Of a DNA stretch of 64,000 nt, positions 52,614 to 61,154 are shown one piece after another; the first letter of the stretch is position 1, and each line of letters begins with the position of its first letter. This DNA comes from an uncultured Eubacteriales bacterium (GTDB taxonomy: Bacteria > Bacillota > Clostridia > Christensenellales > CAG-138). The position numbers and the translations under genes are program-made. Under the pieces are notes generated by a model, which saw only the letters and a program-made list of their open reading frames with translations, was not told the DNA's origin and searched no databases. The stretch spans positions 190,739 to 254,738 of the forward strand of contig ONNZ01000001.1 of assembly GCA_900319345.1 (NCBI GenBank), given 5' to 3'.

Positions 52614-52653
52614 GAACTAATCCCGTTCCTTGAACGGCTGGCTATGTCCTGAA

Positions 52654-54843
52654 TCAGGAACCAATGCCGATGACCTTCAGCATGTAGCCGCTGTCGGTGA
52701 GGAGCGTGTCGAGGTAGGTGGAAGGATCGCCGTAGTCGGGACCCCAGCCGGAGCCGTAGAACAGGTCGTAGTTGCCCTTCTCACCAGTAGGCGCACGATA
52801 ACCGGAGGCATAGAAGTCCTCAGTGGTGGTGGCCTCGATCAGCCGGAGCTCAACGTTCTCAGCGCCGAGAGTGGCTTCCATCTGGGTCTTCACAGCGTTG
52901 GCCTGGGCGATCTGAGCATCGGAAGCGCCGTAGTACACCACGGTGACAACGATGGGCCAGTTGACGGTGTCGCCCAGCTCTTCCTTGGCCTTGGCGAGAG
53001 CCGCCTTGGCCTCTTCGGGATGGAACCAACCATCGCACTGATCAGCCACGACGATGGGGCTGCCCAGCTTCTCCAGATAGTACTGGACCATCACGCCATA
53101 CATGGTGCCGGCGGGGAAGGTGTGGCCTTCCTCATCGGTGTAGTCCTCAGAGAGCTGCACGAACTCGGGGTGAGTGTACATGTTGCGCAGAGAGGTGAGC
53201 TTCAGGTCTTCGCCGTTGGAAACAGCGTTGTAGGTGCCCTTGTCGAAGGCGAACAGGACAGCGCGGCGGAAGTTGATGTTCTGCATGGCGGTGTCGGTGT
53301 CGATCTTCTGCTGCTCAGTCTTGCCGGAATCCACAGTGCCGGACTCCAGAGCGAAGGTGCCGCGGTTCAGGTTGAGGCCGCCGAAGTAGGTGGTGGACTC
53401 AGTATCGGTGACGTAGGCGTACTTATCGAAGTTGCCGTCTTCCTTGGCCTTGGCCAGGGTACCGGTGGACTCACGCAGGCCAGCGGCGGCGTAGACGCCC
53501 TTTACGGCATCCTCATAGTAACCCAGGGGGTTCTCGCCGGCGTCCTTGACCCACTTGACGGAGTTGATCTTCACGGAATCGGGATTCCAGTAGTTCTCGT
53601 TCTTCACGACCAGGATCTCGGAGTCCTTCTGCAGGGTCCGGAGAAGGAAGGGGCCGCAGTAGACCTGGGAGGCCACGTCCTCGGCCTTGCCGAAGGTGTA
53701 GGCGTTGGTGTCGACCACCGCGGCCTTGTACTCATCCACGCCGAACACGCCGCCGCGGGACTCATAGAAGTCCTTGCAGATGGGCAGGAAGCAGGAGTAG
53801 GTGAGCATGGTCAGGAAGTAAGAGGTGGGCTGCTCGAGAGTGACAGTCAGGGTGTACTTGTCGGTGGCCTTGTAGCCAACGTCATCCCAGCTGCCGCCCT
53901 TGGCATAGTAGTTGGTGCCGCCCACGATGACGCCATCGATGAGCCACTCGAGGCCTTCCTGAGCATCCAGCATGTGACGCATACCGGCTTCGAAGTCGTA
54001 CGCGGTCACTTCGGCATACTGCTGGCCCTCAGAGGTGTACCAGTACACACCGGGGCGGATGTGGAAGGTGTAGGTGAGGCCGTCCTCGGAGATCTCCCAG
54101 GACTCGGCCAGGGCGGGCTTCATCTGGCCCAGGTTGTTGTACTCAACCAGGCCGTCCACGCAGTTGACCGTGATCTCGGTATCGGACTGCATGGAGGTGT
54201 TCAGCCAGTCGATGGTGGCGGGAGCGGTGGTGAAGGTGGTGGTGTATTCGGTCTGGATCTTGTGACCCTTGGCTTCCAGAATGGCAGCGGGATCATAGTC
54301 GGCCTCGCCCAGCAGAGCCTTGTTCCAGGCTTCCTTCAGCTCAGCGCGCTCTTCCTTGGTGATGAACTCGTCGGAGATGACCAGGCCCTTCAGACGATCG
54401 TCGTCGTTGCCCCACTGCACATAGGGGACGGTACGATAGGCGATACGGGTGATCTGATAGGCGCCGCCGCGGGTGGTGGTGGGAACCATGACCGCCGCAT
54501 CCAGCAAGCGGGCCTCGGCCTGAGCCATCAGGTTGAAGCGCTTGTTGAGGTCGGCCTGCTCGGCCTTGGCAGCGGCGTAGAACTCCTTGATCTCGCCCAA
54601 AGCAGCCTCGTAGCGCTCCTCGTCGTCGTGACGCTCGTACTTGACTTCAGCGGGCTCGGGCTCCTTCTCGGTTTCAGCGGGCTTCGCTTCTTCCTTCTTG
54701 GGAGCTTCCGTCGCCTTGCTGTTGTCGACCGTCTCGATGGCGGGCTTGGTCTCAGCAGGCTTCGTCTCTTCCTTCTTCGTGCAGGCCACGGCCATGCTCA
54801 GCAGCATGACGATCGCCAGCATCAGTGCGAAGAATTTCTTCAT
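52654..54843 (-). CDS. oppA: Oligopeptide-binding lipoprotein OppA, second system, apparently permuted
   Basis: 729 residues. Lipobox AVAC (C21), then a Glu/Lys/Pro/Ala linker (22-68). Residues about 72-160 (RYEAALGEIKEFY, KRFNLMAQAEARLLDAAVMVPT) look like the C-terminal lobe of an SBP_bac_5 protein. The canonical start of the domain (VNCVDGLVEYNNLG, ALAESWEISEDGLTYTFHIRPGVYW) only comes at about 228. The gene stops soon after GWGPDYGDPSTYLDTLL, where normal proteins still have that lobe. So the fold seems circularly permuted. It is followed by a hairpin and the permeases. AGGAGG precedes the ATG. Confidence 0.9.
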   Translation of the reverse strand: MKKFFALMLAIVMLLSMAVACTKKEETKPAETKPAIETVDNSKATEAPKKEEAKPAETEKEPEPAEVKYERHDDEERYEAALGEIKEFYAAAKAEQADLNKRFNLMAQAEARLLDAAVMVPTTTRGGAYQITRIAYRTVPYVQWGNDDDRLKGLVISDEFITKEERAELKEAWNKALLGEADYDPAAILEAKGHKIQTEYTTTFTTAPATIDWLNTSMQSDTEITVNCVDGLVEYNNLGQMKPALAESWEISEDGLTYTFHIRPGVYWYTSEGQQYAEVTAYDFEAGMRHMLDAQEGLEWLIDGVIVGGTNYYAKGGSWDDVGYKATDKYTLTVTLEQPTSYFLTMLTYSCFLPICKDFYESRGGVFGVDEYKAAVVDTNAYTFGKAEDVASQVYCGPFLLRTLQKDSEILVVKNENYWNPDSVKINSVKWVKDAGENPLGYYEDAVKGVYAAAGLRESTGTLAKAKEDGNFDKYAYVTDTESTTYFGGLNLNRGTFALESGTVDSGKTEQQKIDTDTAMQNINFRRAVLFAFDKGTYNAVSNGEDLKLTSLRNMYTHPEFVQLSEDYTDEEGHTFPAGTMYGVMVQYYLEKLGSPIVVADQCDGWFHPEEAKAALAKAKEELGDTVNWPIVVTVVYYGASDAQIAQANAVKTQMEATLGAENVELRLIEATTTEDFYASGYRAPTGEKGNYDLFYGSGWGPDYGDPSTYLDTLLTDSGYMLKVIGIGS

Positions 54844-54886
54844 TTGATTTTCCTCCTGTTTAGATTTGTACAGAATCGTATAATAT

Positions 54887-54933
54887 TCCCTTGTACAGGG
54901 ATTAATTATACAAACATCCCCCTCGCTTGTCAA
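54887..54933 (-). promoter_or_regulatory. Perfect-consensus promoter of opp operon 2 with palindrome
   Basis: On the minus strand TTGACA (54933-54928), 17 nt, TATAAT (54910-54905). The 15-bp palindrome TCCCT-TGTAC-AGGGA (54887-54901) covers the expected transcription start, and TTGTACAG recurs about 25 nt further on near 54866-54873. A repressor site is likely. Confidence 0.85.
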
Positions 54934-55080
54934 GATGGAACGAGAGGGATGTGCTGTAATTTATTCCTATTTTTCACCGAAACGGGGCGTTTTTCTCTTG
55001 TTTCCCCCCGTTTTGCGCTTGGATTTTCCGGCGGTTCCCTTTTCGGACCGGGGATTTTCCATTGTATCCGTATAAACCGG

Positions 55081-56313
55081 CTATGCCCCCCGGTCCGAGG
55101 CGGCCGCCTCGATGGCGGCGATCCGCTGGCTCAGGGTGGGATGGGAGTATTCGAGGGCCACCAGCAGAGGCGCCGGGGACAGGTCCGAGAAGTTCTCCCG
55201 GCTGAGCTTCTTGAGGGCGCTGATGAGGGCGGGACCGTAGCCCTCCTTCACCGCCTGACGGTCCGCCCGGTACTCCGCCCGGCGGGAGAACCAGCTCATG
55301 ACCAGGCCGAAGAGGGGCGCCATGAGGGCGAACTCCACGGACATCATGAGCAGCACCGCGAAGCCGTAGTTCACCCCCTCGAAGCCGAAGGACCGGAAGA
55401 TCTGGGGATACCGGAGGGTGGCCCAGGCCAGGAGGCCCAGCACCAGCATCTGCAGGAAGGTCAGGATGTGGTTCTTCAGGGTGTCCTTGTGGAGGCCGTG
55501 GCCCATCTCATGGGCGAAGACGGCCAAAATCTCGTCGGTGGTCATGGCCGCCACCAGGGTGTCGTAGAGGACGATGGTCTTCATCTTCCCGAAGCCCGTG
55601 AAGTAGGCGTTGGATTTGGTGGACCGGCGGGAGGCGTCCATGACCTGGATGGCCCGGACCTTGTACCCGTTCTTCTCCAGGAGCCGGGTGATGCCCTCCT
55701 TCAGCTCCCCGTCCTCCAGCGGCGTGAACTTGTTGAAGATCCGGCTGAAGAAGGGGTAGAGGAAGGTGATGAACAGCAAAAACAGGGTGGCGAAGCAGGC
55801 GAAGGCCAGGATCAGCCAGTCCCCGAAGCTCTTGTGAAGGCCCATGACCATGGAGGCGAGGCCCACCATCAGCCCGAACTGCAGGAGGAACTCCTTGACC
55901 TTGTCCCCGGCGAAGGTCTTGGCCTGGGTGCGGTTGAAGCCGTACTTCTCCTCGATGTGCATGGTGTCGTGCCAGGCGAAGGGGATGAGGGGCAGGGTCG
56001 CCAGGGCGGAAAGGAGCATCACCGCGAACAGCTGCCACCAATCGCTTTTAGGGAACAGCCGGGCGAAGGCGGCGTAGGCGTCGGTGAGGATCAATATGAG
56101 GTCGACGGCGAAACCCGCGGCGCTGGTGAAGATGCCCCAGCGCACCTTCTCCCCGTGGTAGGCCTTCCACCTCAGATAGGTGTCGGCGTCGTACACGTCC
56201 GCCACGTTCTGAGGGATGGGGTTGCGGGCGGAGCGGTAGCGGAGGATGTCCAAGAGCAGGCCGTACAGGTACGCCAGGCACAGGATGACGACCGCGACAG
56301 CTTTGAAATCCAT
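55081..56313 (-). CDS. M48 family metallopeptidase (Ste24/CAAX protease type)
   Basis: 410 residues with several membrane helices. The zinc motif is H268-E-M-G-H272, and a third ligand Glu is expected in RRAEYRADRQAV. The N-terminal HIEEKYGFNRTQ region is typical of Ste24-like M48 enzymes. These cleave membrane or misfolded proteins at the cytosolic membrane face. AAGGAAGG lies before the ATG, and a TATAAT box sits just upstream. Same strand as the flanking genes but 83 nt from the DUF885 gene. Confidence 0.9.
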   Translation of the reverse strand: MDFKAVAVVILCLAYLYGLLLDILRYRSARNPIPQNVADVYDADTYLRWKAYHGEKVRWGIFTSAAGFAVDLILILTDAYAAFARLFPKSDWWQLFAVMLLSALATLPLIPFAWHDTMHIEEKYGFNRTQAKTFAGDKVKEFLLQFGLMVGLASMVMGLHKSFGDWLILAFACFATLFLLFITFLYPFFSRIFNKFTPLEDGELKEGITRLLEKNGYKVRAIQVMDASRRSTKSNAYFTGFGKMKTIVLYDTLVAAMTTDEILAVFAHEMGHGLHKDTLKNHILTFLQMLVLGLLAWATLRYPQIFRSFGFEGVNYGFAVLLMMSVEFALMAPLFGLVMSWFSRRAEYRADRQAVKEGYGPALISALKKLSRENFSDLSPAPLLVALEYSHPTLSQRIAAIEAAASDRGA

Positions 56314-56354
56314 AGAGTTCCTTCCTTTTATTTATATATTATACGATTCGACAT

Positions 56355-56382
56355 CGCCCCCGGCGACGCTGCGCCGGGGGCG
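56355..56382 (-). terminator. GC-rich hairpin after the DUF885 gene
   Basis: Perfect 11-bp stem CGCCCCCGGCG/CGCCGGGGGCG with a 6-nt loop and no T-run. It may act as a terminator-like or 3'-end hairpin. Confidence 0.5.
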
Positions 56383-56396
56383 GTTGCTTCCCTCGA

Positions 56397-58313
56397 TCAC
56401 TGCTCCTTGGCCCACTGCTCCAGCCGATCGGCCAGAAGGTTGAAATAGGTGGGGCCATAGTTCAGGTACTGGGTATCGAAGACCTTCTGATCATACTTCC
56501 TGCCAAGAGCCTTTTGGGCGTTGTCGTGCAGGTCGATGATCCGGGCGTAGCCGTAGGCATAGGGGATGCCGTAGAAGGGGTTGCCCACGATGAAGGTGTT
56601 GTAGTACTTCTTCCTGAACTCGTCCTGGGTGATCCTAAAATACCCGTTGAAGGTGCGGTAGGCGTCGATGAACCGATCGCCGAAGTAGTTCACCCGGACG
56701 CTCAGATAGAACAGCAGCGCATAGAAGATGATGCTGTTCGTATGGTCCAGCACCAGGTCGTTGGAGTTGAACTTGCTGCCGCAGTTCAGCGCGAAGAGCC
56801 GCTCGGAATACTGGCTCCAGGCCTCGGAATAGGCCGTGCCCTGGATCAGCTGCTGGCTCAGGCTCAGGCCCGGCATGGACCGATGGTACATGTACTGGTA
56901 CAGGTGCCCGTTGAAGCCCTCGTGGGCCAGGGTGGAGATCAGGTTTTCCAGGTTCTCCGGATCGGCCACCACGATGTGGTTGGTCTTCCACTCGTCGAAG
57001 GGGGCCACCAGATAGAAGGCCGTGGAACGGCCCTCCCGCAATTCGGAGGGCATGTCCTCATACTCCACGTCTACCTCGGGGATGGGGGGCAGCAGGGGAT
57101 CCAGCACCGACTTCAGATAGGCGATGTTGTCGTCCACCGAGCCCACGGAGGTGACCGTCGGCTGCTCGCCGCCGTGCTTGTAGGCGCTGGAATACAGGTC
57201 GATGCTCTTGGTCAGGCTATCGTAGAGGAGCGTAGCCACGGTCTTGGGATCGGCTTCCTCGCTGCAGCGGTTCTTGAGCTGATAGGCGAACCAGCGGAGG
57301 TATTTCTCGTCCCCGGTGGCCTTCACGCCCTTGGCTTCCCGGCAGTAGGGCCGCAGAGCTTCCAACCCCTCCTTCAGGTTCAGATAGGCCTGATAGTAGT
57401 CGTTGGTGACCAAATCCACGTTCCTTTCCTCGTAGGCCTTGATCTCCTCTTCGGTGAGATCGGGCACCTTGGCCACCCGTTCGTTGAACAGGGGGATCAG
57501 GAAGCTGGTCTCCCGGGCCTCCAGGATGGGCTTGATGTCGTTCTTGATGACGGCGTCCAGGCTGTTCTCGGGCATGAAGATGTTCAGCACCTCCGCCCGG
57601 TACTGCTCGTACTCCAGCAGCTCGCCGAAGAACCGGGGCAGATCGGCCAGCAACGTCAGATAGTCCTCCACGTCCTGCTTGGTGTTCAGCTCATAGAACC
57701 AGAACACGATGGGGATGTCCGTCTGGATGCCGGTGAGCTCCGTCAAAGGCTCGTAGTAGCCGTAGAACTCCTCCCCCTCCAGCTCCCACTGGCAGTACTG
57801 GTACAGGGTGTCGAAGGCCAGCTTGTCCTGTTCGGACAGGGTGCTCTGATCCACCGCGTCCATGCGGCGCAGGGTGTTCTCGATGAACACGTACCACTCT
57901 CTGTCCGGGTCCTCCTTGTAGGTGCCCAACGAGCGCTCCACGCTGTCGTAGTCGATGCCGTAGGCGGCCGGATCCTTGACCAGCTGATGGAGGCTGGTGA
58001 TGTCGCTCTTCAGGTACTCCCGGAAGAAGTCCATGTCGATGTCCGCCCAGTTCTGCGGCGGCAGGGGCTCCGGCGTGGGCGTAGGCTCCGCGGTGGGCTC
58101 AGGGGTCGCCGTAGGCTCTGCGGTGGGTTCTGCCGTGGGTTCCGCCGTGGGGACCTCCGTGGGGAGAGGCTCCGGCGTGACGGCCGGGGCCGCCGTGCTC
58201 TTCGTGGTGGACGCGGCGATCTCAGCGTCCTTCCGGCTCTTCACCTTGATGCAGCCCGTCAGGCTCAGCAGCACCATGGTGAGGGCCAGCAGCAGAGAGA
58301 TGGTTCGTTTCAT
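56397..58313 (-). CDS. DUF885 family lipoprotein (predicted zinc peptidase)
   Basis: 638 residues. Signal peptide with lipobox SLTGC (C22), a Glu/Pro/Thr repeat linker (about 45-80), then a DUF885 domain. DUF885 proteins are predicted metallopeptidases related to M1/M32-type helical folds. The HExxxGH-type motif is HEGFNGHL here, where most relatives have Pro before the Gly-His; downstream Glu residues lie in the helix with SEAWSQY. It probably trims peptides outside the cell, upstream of Opp uptake. AAGGAG precedes the ATG. The rlmH stop lies 23 nt upstream on the same strand. Confidence 0.85.
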   Translation of the reverse strand: MKRTISLLLALTMVLLSLTGCIKVKSRKDAEIAASTTKSTAAPAVTPEPLPTEVPTAEPTAEPTAEPTATPEPTAEPTPTPEPLPPQNWADIDMDFFREYLKSDITSLHQLVKDPAAYGIDYDSVERSLGTYKEDPDREWYVFIENTLRRMDAVDQSTLSEQDKLAFDTLYQYCQWELEGEEFYGYYEPLTELTGIQTDIPIVFWFYELNTKQDVEDYLTLLADLPRFFGELLEYEQYRAEVLNIFMPENSLDAVIKNDIKPILEARETSFLIPLFNERVAKVPDLTEEEIKAYEERNVDLVTNDYYQAYLNLKEGLEALRPYCREAKGVKATGDEKYLRWFAYQLKNRCSEEADPKTVATLLYDSLTKSIDLYSSAYKHGGEQPTVTSVGSVDDNIAYLKSVLDPLLPPIPEVDVEYEDMPSELREGRSTAFYLVAPFDEWKTNHIVVADPENLENLISTLAHEGFNGHLYQYMYHRSMPGLSLSQQLIQGTAYSEAWSQYSERLFALNCGSKFNSNDLVLDHTNSIIFYALLFYLSVRVNYFGDRFIDAYRTFNGYFRITQDEFRKKYYNTFIVGNPFYGIPYAYGYARIIDLHDNAQKALGRKYDQKVFDTQYLNYGPTYFNLLADRLEQWAKEQ

Positions 58314-58336
58314 GCTCTTGTCTCCTTTTCCGTCAA

Positions 58337-58813
58337 TCATTTATGGTAGGTCTCGTGGTTCAGTATCTTAAAGCTCCGATAGAGCTGCTCCAGCAGCACC
58401 AGCCTGGCCAGCCGATGGGGCAGCGTCAGCTTCGACAGGGAAAGCTCCTCGTCCGCCCGGTCCACCGCCTCCTGGGATAGGCCCAGGGAGCCGCCGATGA
58501 GGAAGGTCACGTTCTTCCCCCGGTCCCGGAGGGCGCCGATCCGCTCCGCCAGGCCCTCGGAGGTGTAGGCCTTGCCCGTGACCGTCAGGGCGATCACATG
58601 GTCCCGGGGATCGAGGAGCGACAGCAGCCGCTGCCCCTCCCGCTCCTTCACCTGCATCTCCTGGGCGGGGGACAGGGCTTCCGGCGCCTTCTCGTCCGCC
58701 GCCTCCCGCACGCTCAACGTGCAGTAACGAGACAGGCGCTTCTGGTACTCCCCGCAGCCCTCCTCGAAGAACCGGTCCTTCAGCTTGCCCACGGCTAAGA
58801 TCGTAACGTTCAT
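58337..58813 (-). CDS. rlmH: 23S rRNA pseudouridine-1915 N3-methyltransferase RlmH
   Basis: 158 residues, standard length. It methylates pseudouridine 1915 in helix 69 of 23S rRNA using SAM. SPOUT-family trefoil knot signature: VIALTVTGKAYTSEG, FLIGGSLGLSQE and the C-terminal LLEQLYRSFKILNHETYHK. The frame is open far upstream but the ATG at 58813 overlaps the walJ stop (ATGA). Second gene of walJ-rlmH. Confidence 0.95.
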   Translation of the reverse strand: MNVTILAVGKLKDRFFEEGCGEYQKRLSRYCTLSVREAADEKAPEALSPAQEMQVKEREGQRLLSLLDPRDHVIALTVTGKAYTSEGLAERIGALRDRGKNVTFLIGGSLGLSQEAVDRADEELSLSKLTLPHRLARLVLLEQLYRSFKILNHETYHK

Positions 58814-59598
58814 GCGACCTCGAAGATGCCCGTAGGCTCGCTGCGCTGGGCGAGGGCGATGCTGACGGCCTCGTCGGGGACGCCGTTGTCCCGCAGGACC
58901 CCCCGCACCGTGGCCACGGCCAGGGGCGGGAAGTTGTTCTCCGCCGACAGGTGGCCCAAAATGAGGTGTTTCACGCCCCGCTCGTAAAGGGCCGCCGCCG
59001 CCTTGCCGCAGTCCTCGTTGCACAGGTGCCCCCGGCCGGAGAGGATGCGCTGTTTCAGGGAATAGGGGTAGGGCCCGGCCATGAGCATGTCCACGTCGTG
59101 GTTCGCTTCCAGGAGCAGCACCGAGCAGCCGGACAGCACCTCGATGATCCGCTTGTCCACGTGCCCCAGGTCCGTGCACACGCCGCACTTGTTCTCCCCG
59201 TCGAACAGGGTGAAGCCCACGGAGTGGGCTGCGTCGTGGGGGGTGGTGAAGGGGAAGATGCGCAGCCGCCCCAGGTACATGTCCTTGTCGCTCTCGAACA
59301 CGCACCGCTCCGAGGGGTACACCCCCATGAGGGCCGTCTCCATAGCGCCCCAGGTGTCCGCGTTGGCGTACACGGGGATATGGTACTTCCGGGAGAGCAC
59401 GGCGATGCCCCGGATATGGTCGATATGCTCGTGGGTCACCAGTATGGCGTCCAGGTTCCGTGGGTCCGCCCCCACCTGGGCCATGAGCTCCGTGATCCGG
59501 CGGCAGGAGACCCCGGCGTCGATGAGCAAGCGGGCGTTCCCGGCTTCGATATAGGTGGCGTTCCCCGAGGAACCGCTGCACAGGGGCACAAAACGCAT
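58810..59598 (-). CDS. walJ: MBL-fold hydrolase WalJ/YycJ
   Basis: 262 residues, metallo-beta-lactamase fold of the YycJ/WalJ family, a nuclease-like protein linked to DNA replication and wall metabolism control. Metal motif THEHIDHIRG with HxHxDH, a LLLEANHD segment and the GHLSAENN region are visible, and SGSSGNATYIE starts the fold. GGAGGT at good spacing supports the ATG at 59598. It is placed before rlmH, as in many Firmicutes. Confidence 0.9.
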   Translation of the reverse strand: MRFVPLCSGSSGNATYIEAGNARLLIDAGVSCRRITELMAQVGADPRNLDAILVTHEHIDHIRGIAVLSRKYHIPVYANADTWGAMETALMGVYPSERCVFESDKDMYLGRLRIFPFTTPHDAAHSVGFTLFDGENKCGVCTDLGHVDKRIIEVLSGCSVLLLEANHDVDMLMAGPYPYSLKQRILSGRGHLCNEDCGKAAAALYERGVKHLILGHLSAENNFPPLAVATVRGVLRDNGVPDEAVSIALAQRSEPTGIFEVA

Positions 59599-59621
59599 AC
59601 ACACCTCCAATGTAATAAATA

Positions 59622-59677
59622 AGTATAGCACAACTTTTCAAAGGACGCTACCCTGCAGCGAAAACTTGTGCTATACT
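59622..59677. promoter_or_regulatory. Mirrored divergent promoters of walJ-rlmH and ispE
   Basis: AGTATAGCACAA (59622-59633) and TTGTGCTATACT (59666-59677) form a perfect 12-bp inverted repeat. Each holds an extended -10 (TGTGCTATACT) facing outward. The rightward one ends 7 nt before the ispE ATG at 59685. Confidence 0.7.
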
Positions 59678-59684
59678 CTTTTTT

Positions 59685-60506
59685 ATGGAACGTGTGGAAG
59701 AAAAGGCGTACGCCAAACTGAATCTAACCTTGGGCGTCCTCTACAAGCGGATGGACGGCTATCACGCCCTGGACACCCTCATGCAGACCGTGAGCCTCTA
59801 TGATCGGATCACCGTGGCCCCCTCCAAGACCGTGGAGGTCCACGTCACCGGGGCGGAGCTGCCCTTCGAGAACACCATGTACCGGGCCGCCGTGGCCTAC
59901 CAGCGGCTCTCCGGCAAGGGGGCCTTCGTCACCTGTGAGAAGCGGCTGCCCTCGGAGGCGGGCATGGGCGGCGGGTCCGCGGACGCGGCGGCGGTGCTGC
60001 GGGGGCTCCAGCGGCTCCACCGGATGCTGACGGACCAGGATATCCGCCGGATCGCCCTTCAGGTAGGGGCGGACGTGCCCTTCTGCCTGCAGGGGGGCCT
60101 GTGCCGGTGCGAGGGCGTGGGGGAGATATTGACGCCGGTGGTGGGGCCCACCCTCCATTTCGCCATCGTGAAGCCCCCCAAGGGCGTGTCCACCAAGGCC
60201 CTGTTCCAAAGCCTGGCCCTGCCCCGGAAGCGGGTGGAGACGGTCCGGTGCCTGGCGAAGCTGGGGCAGAACGATCTTCCCGGCGCGGCCACCTATATGG
60301 AGAACGCCCTCGAGGCCCCGGCCGTGGAGCTGGTACCGGAGATCGGCGAGATCAAGGCCGCCCTGCTCCAAAGGGGCGCCCTGGCCGCCTGCATGACCGG
60401 CAGCGGCTCCGCCGTGTTCGGGTTGTTTGAAAGTGAGGAACAGGCGCAAAACGCGCTTTTGGGTTTCCCGGAGGACTATTACACGGCATATTGCCATAGT
60501 GTTTGA
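59685..60506 (+). CDS. ispE: 4-diphosphocytidyl-2-C-methyl-D-erythritol kinase IspE
   Basis: 273 residues of the GHMP kinase family; third-stage enzyme of the MEP isoprenoid pathway. Motifs: AYAKLNLTLGV, YHALDTLMQTV, the ATP loop EAGMGGGSADAAA and the C-terminal CMTGSGSAVFG. The first codon follows a -10 box by only 7 nt and no ribosome site is seen, so the mRNA is predicted leaderless. It is followed 9 nt later by an ECF S component. Confidence 0.95.
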   Translation: MERVEEKAYAKLNLTLGVLYKRMDGYHALDTLMQTVSLYDRITVAPSKTVEVHVTGAELPFENTMYRAAVAYQRLSGKGAFVTCEKRLPSEAGMGGGSADAAAVLRGLQRLHRMLTDQDIRRIALQVGADVPFCLQGGLCRCEGVGEILTPVVGPTLHFAIVKPPKGVSTKALFQSLALPRKRVETVRCLAKLGQNDLPGAATYMENALEAPAVELVPEIGEIKAALLQRGALAACMTGSGSAVFGLFESEEQAQNALLGFPEDYYTAYCHSV

Positions 60507-60515
60507 GGAGGAAAT

Positions 60516-61001
60516 ATGGAAAACAAGAACGACAAAAAAACCAAGCGTCTGGCGCTGGCGGGGCAGCTCTGCGGGGCAACGCTGCTGCTGACGCTCCTGT
60601 CCATCCCCCTGCCCAGCGGGTACGGGTACGTGAACCTGGGCGACGCGGGGGTGTACCTCTGCGCGCTGCTGCTCCCCGGGGGCCTGGGCGCTCTCGCTGC
60701 GGGGGTGGGCGCGGCGTTGGCGGACCTGATCCTGGGCTGGGCCGTGTACGCGCCGGTGACGCTGCTCATCAAGGGGCTCACGGCGCTGCTGGCCGGGCTC
60801 GCCTTCCGCCGCGCTATTCCCCTGGCCCTCCTTTGCTGCCTGCTGGTCCCCCTGGGGTACTTCCTCTACGAGACCATCCTGCTCACCGCCCCTGTGGCCG
60901 CGGTGAATGTGCTCCCCAACGCCCTCCAGGCCGCCATCGGCGCCGCCCTGGGCACCCTGGTGGGCCGGCATCTGAAGGCGCTAATTAAAAGGAAGGATTA
61001 A
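60516..61001 (+). CDS. ECF transporter S component
   Basis: 161 residues with about five to six helices, a membrane substrate-binding subunit for energy-coupling-factor vitamin importers. The GYGYVNLGDAGVYLCALLLP segment and ALAAGVGAALADLILGWA are typical of the COG4684-like class. The vitamin is not evident. AGGAGG lies before the ATG, 9 nt after ispE, so the pair is an operon. A shared EcfAAT module is not in the window. Confidence 0.85.
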   Translation: MENKNDKKTKRLALAGQLCGATLLLTLLSIPLPSGYGYVNLGDAGVYLCALLLPGGLGALAAGVGAALADLILGWAVYAPVTLLIKGLTALLAGLAFRRAIPLALLCCLLVPLGYFLYETILLTAPVAAVNVLPNALQAAIGAALGTLVGRHLKALIKRKD

Positions 61002-61006
61002 AAGCA

Positions 61007-61143
61007 TGCACCCTTTCTTGAAAGAAAGGGTGCACCCAAAGAACTTTATTCGGGAAGTATGGCTGACGCTGTATTTCCTATTATTTTTCTTAAGCTTTTC
61101 TTTTTCCGCCGCTTTTTCTTTTCACTTGAAAAGAAAAAGCGGC
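61007..61143. repeat. Intergenic hairpin repeat, copy 3
   Basis: Hairpin A is a 13-bp stem (61007-61019/61022-61034), followed by CCCAAAGAACTTTA, a diverged middle, CTTAAGCTTTTC, and hairpin B, a 16-bp stem (61108-61123/61128-61143). Hairpin B is 11 nt from the meaB stop. Confidence 0.85.
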
Positions 61144-61154
61144 AAAAACAAATC

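Noticed and set aside
52630..56448. A 1,272-codon open frame on the plus strand, antisense to oppA and the M48 gene
   Set aside because: It runs across two well-supported genes and the intergenic region, has no recognisable domain, and its Gly/Val/Leu/Gln-rich composition is typical of antisense frames in GC-rich genes.
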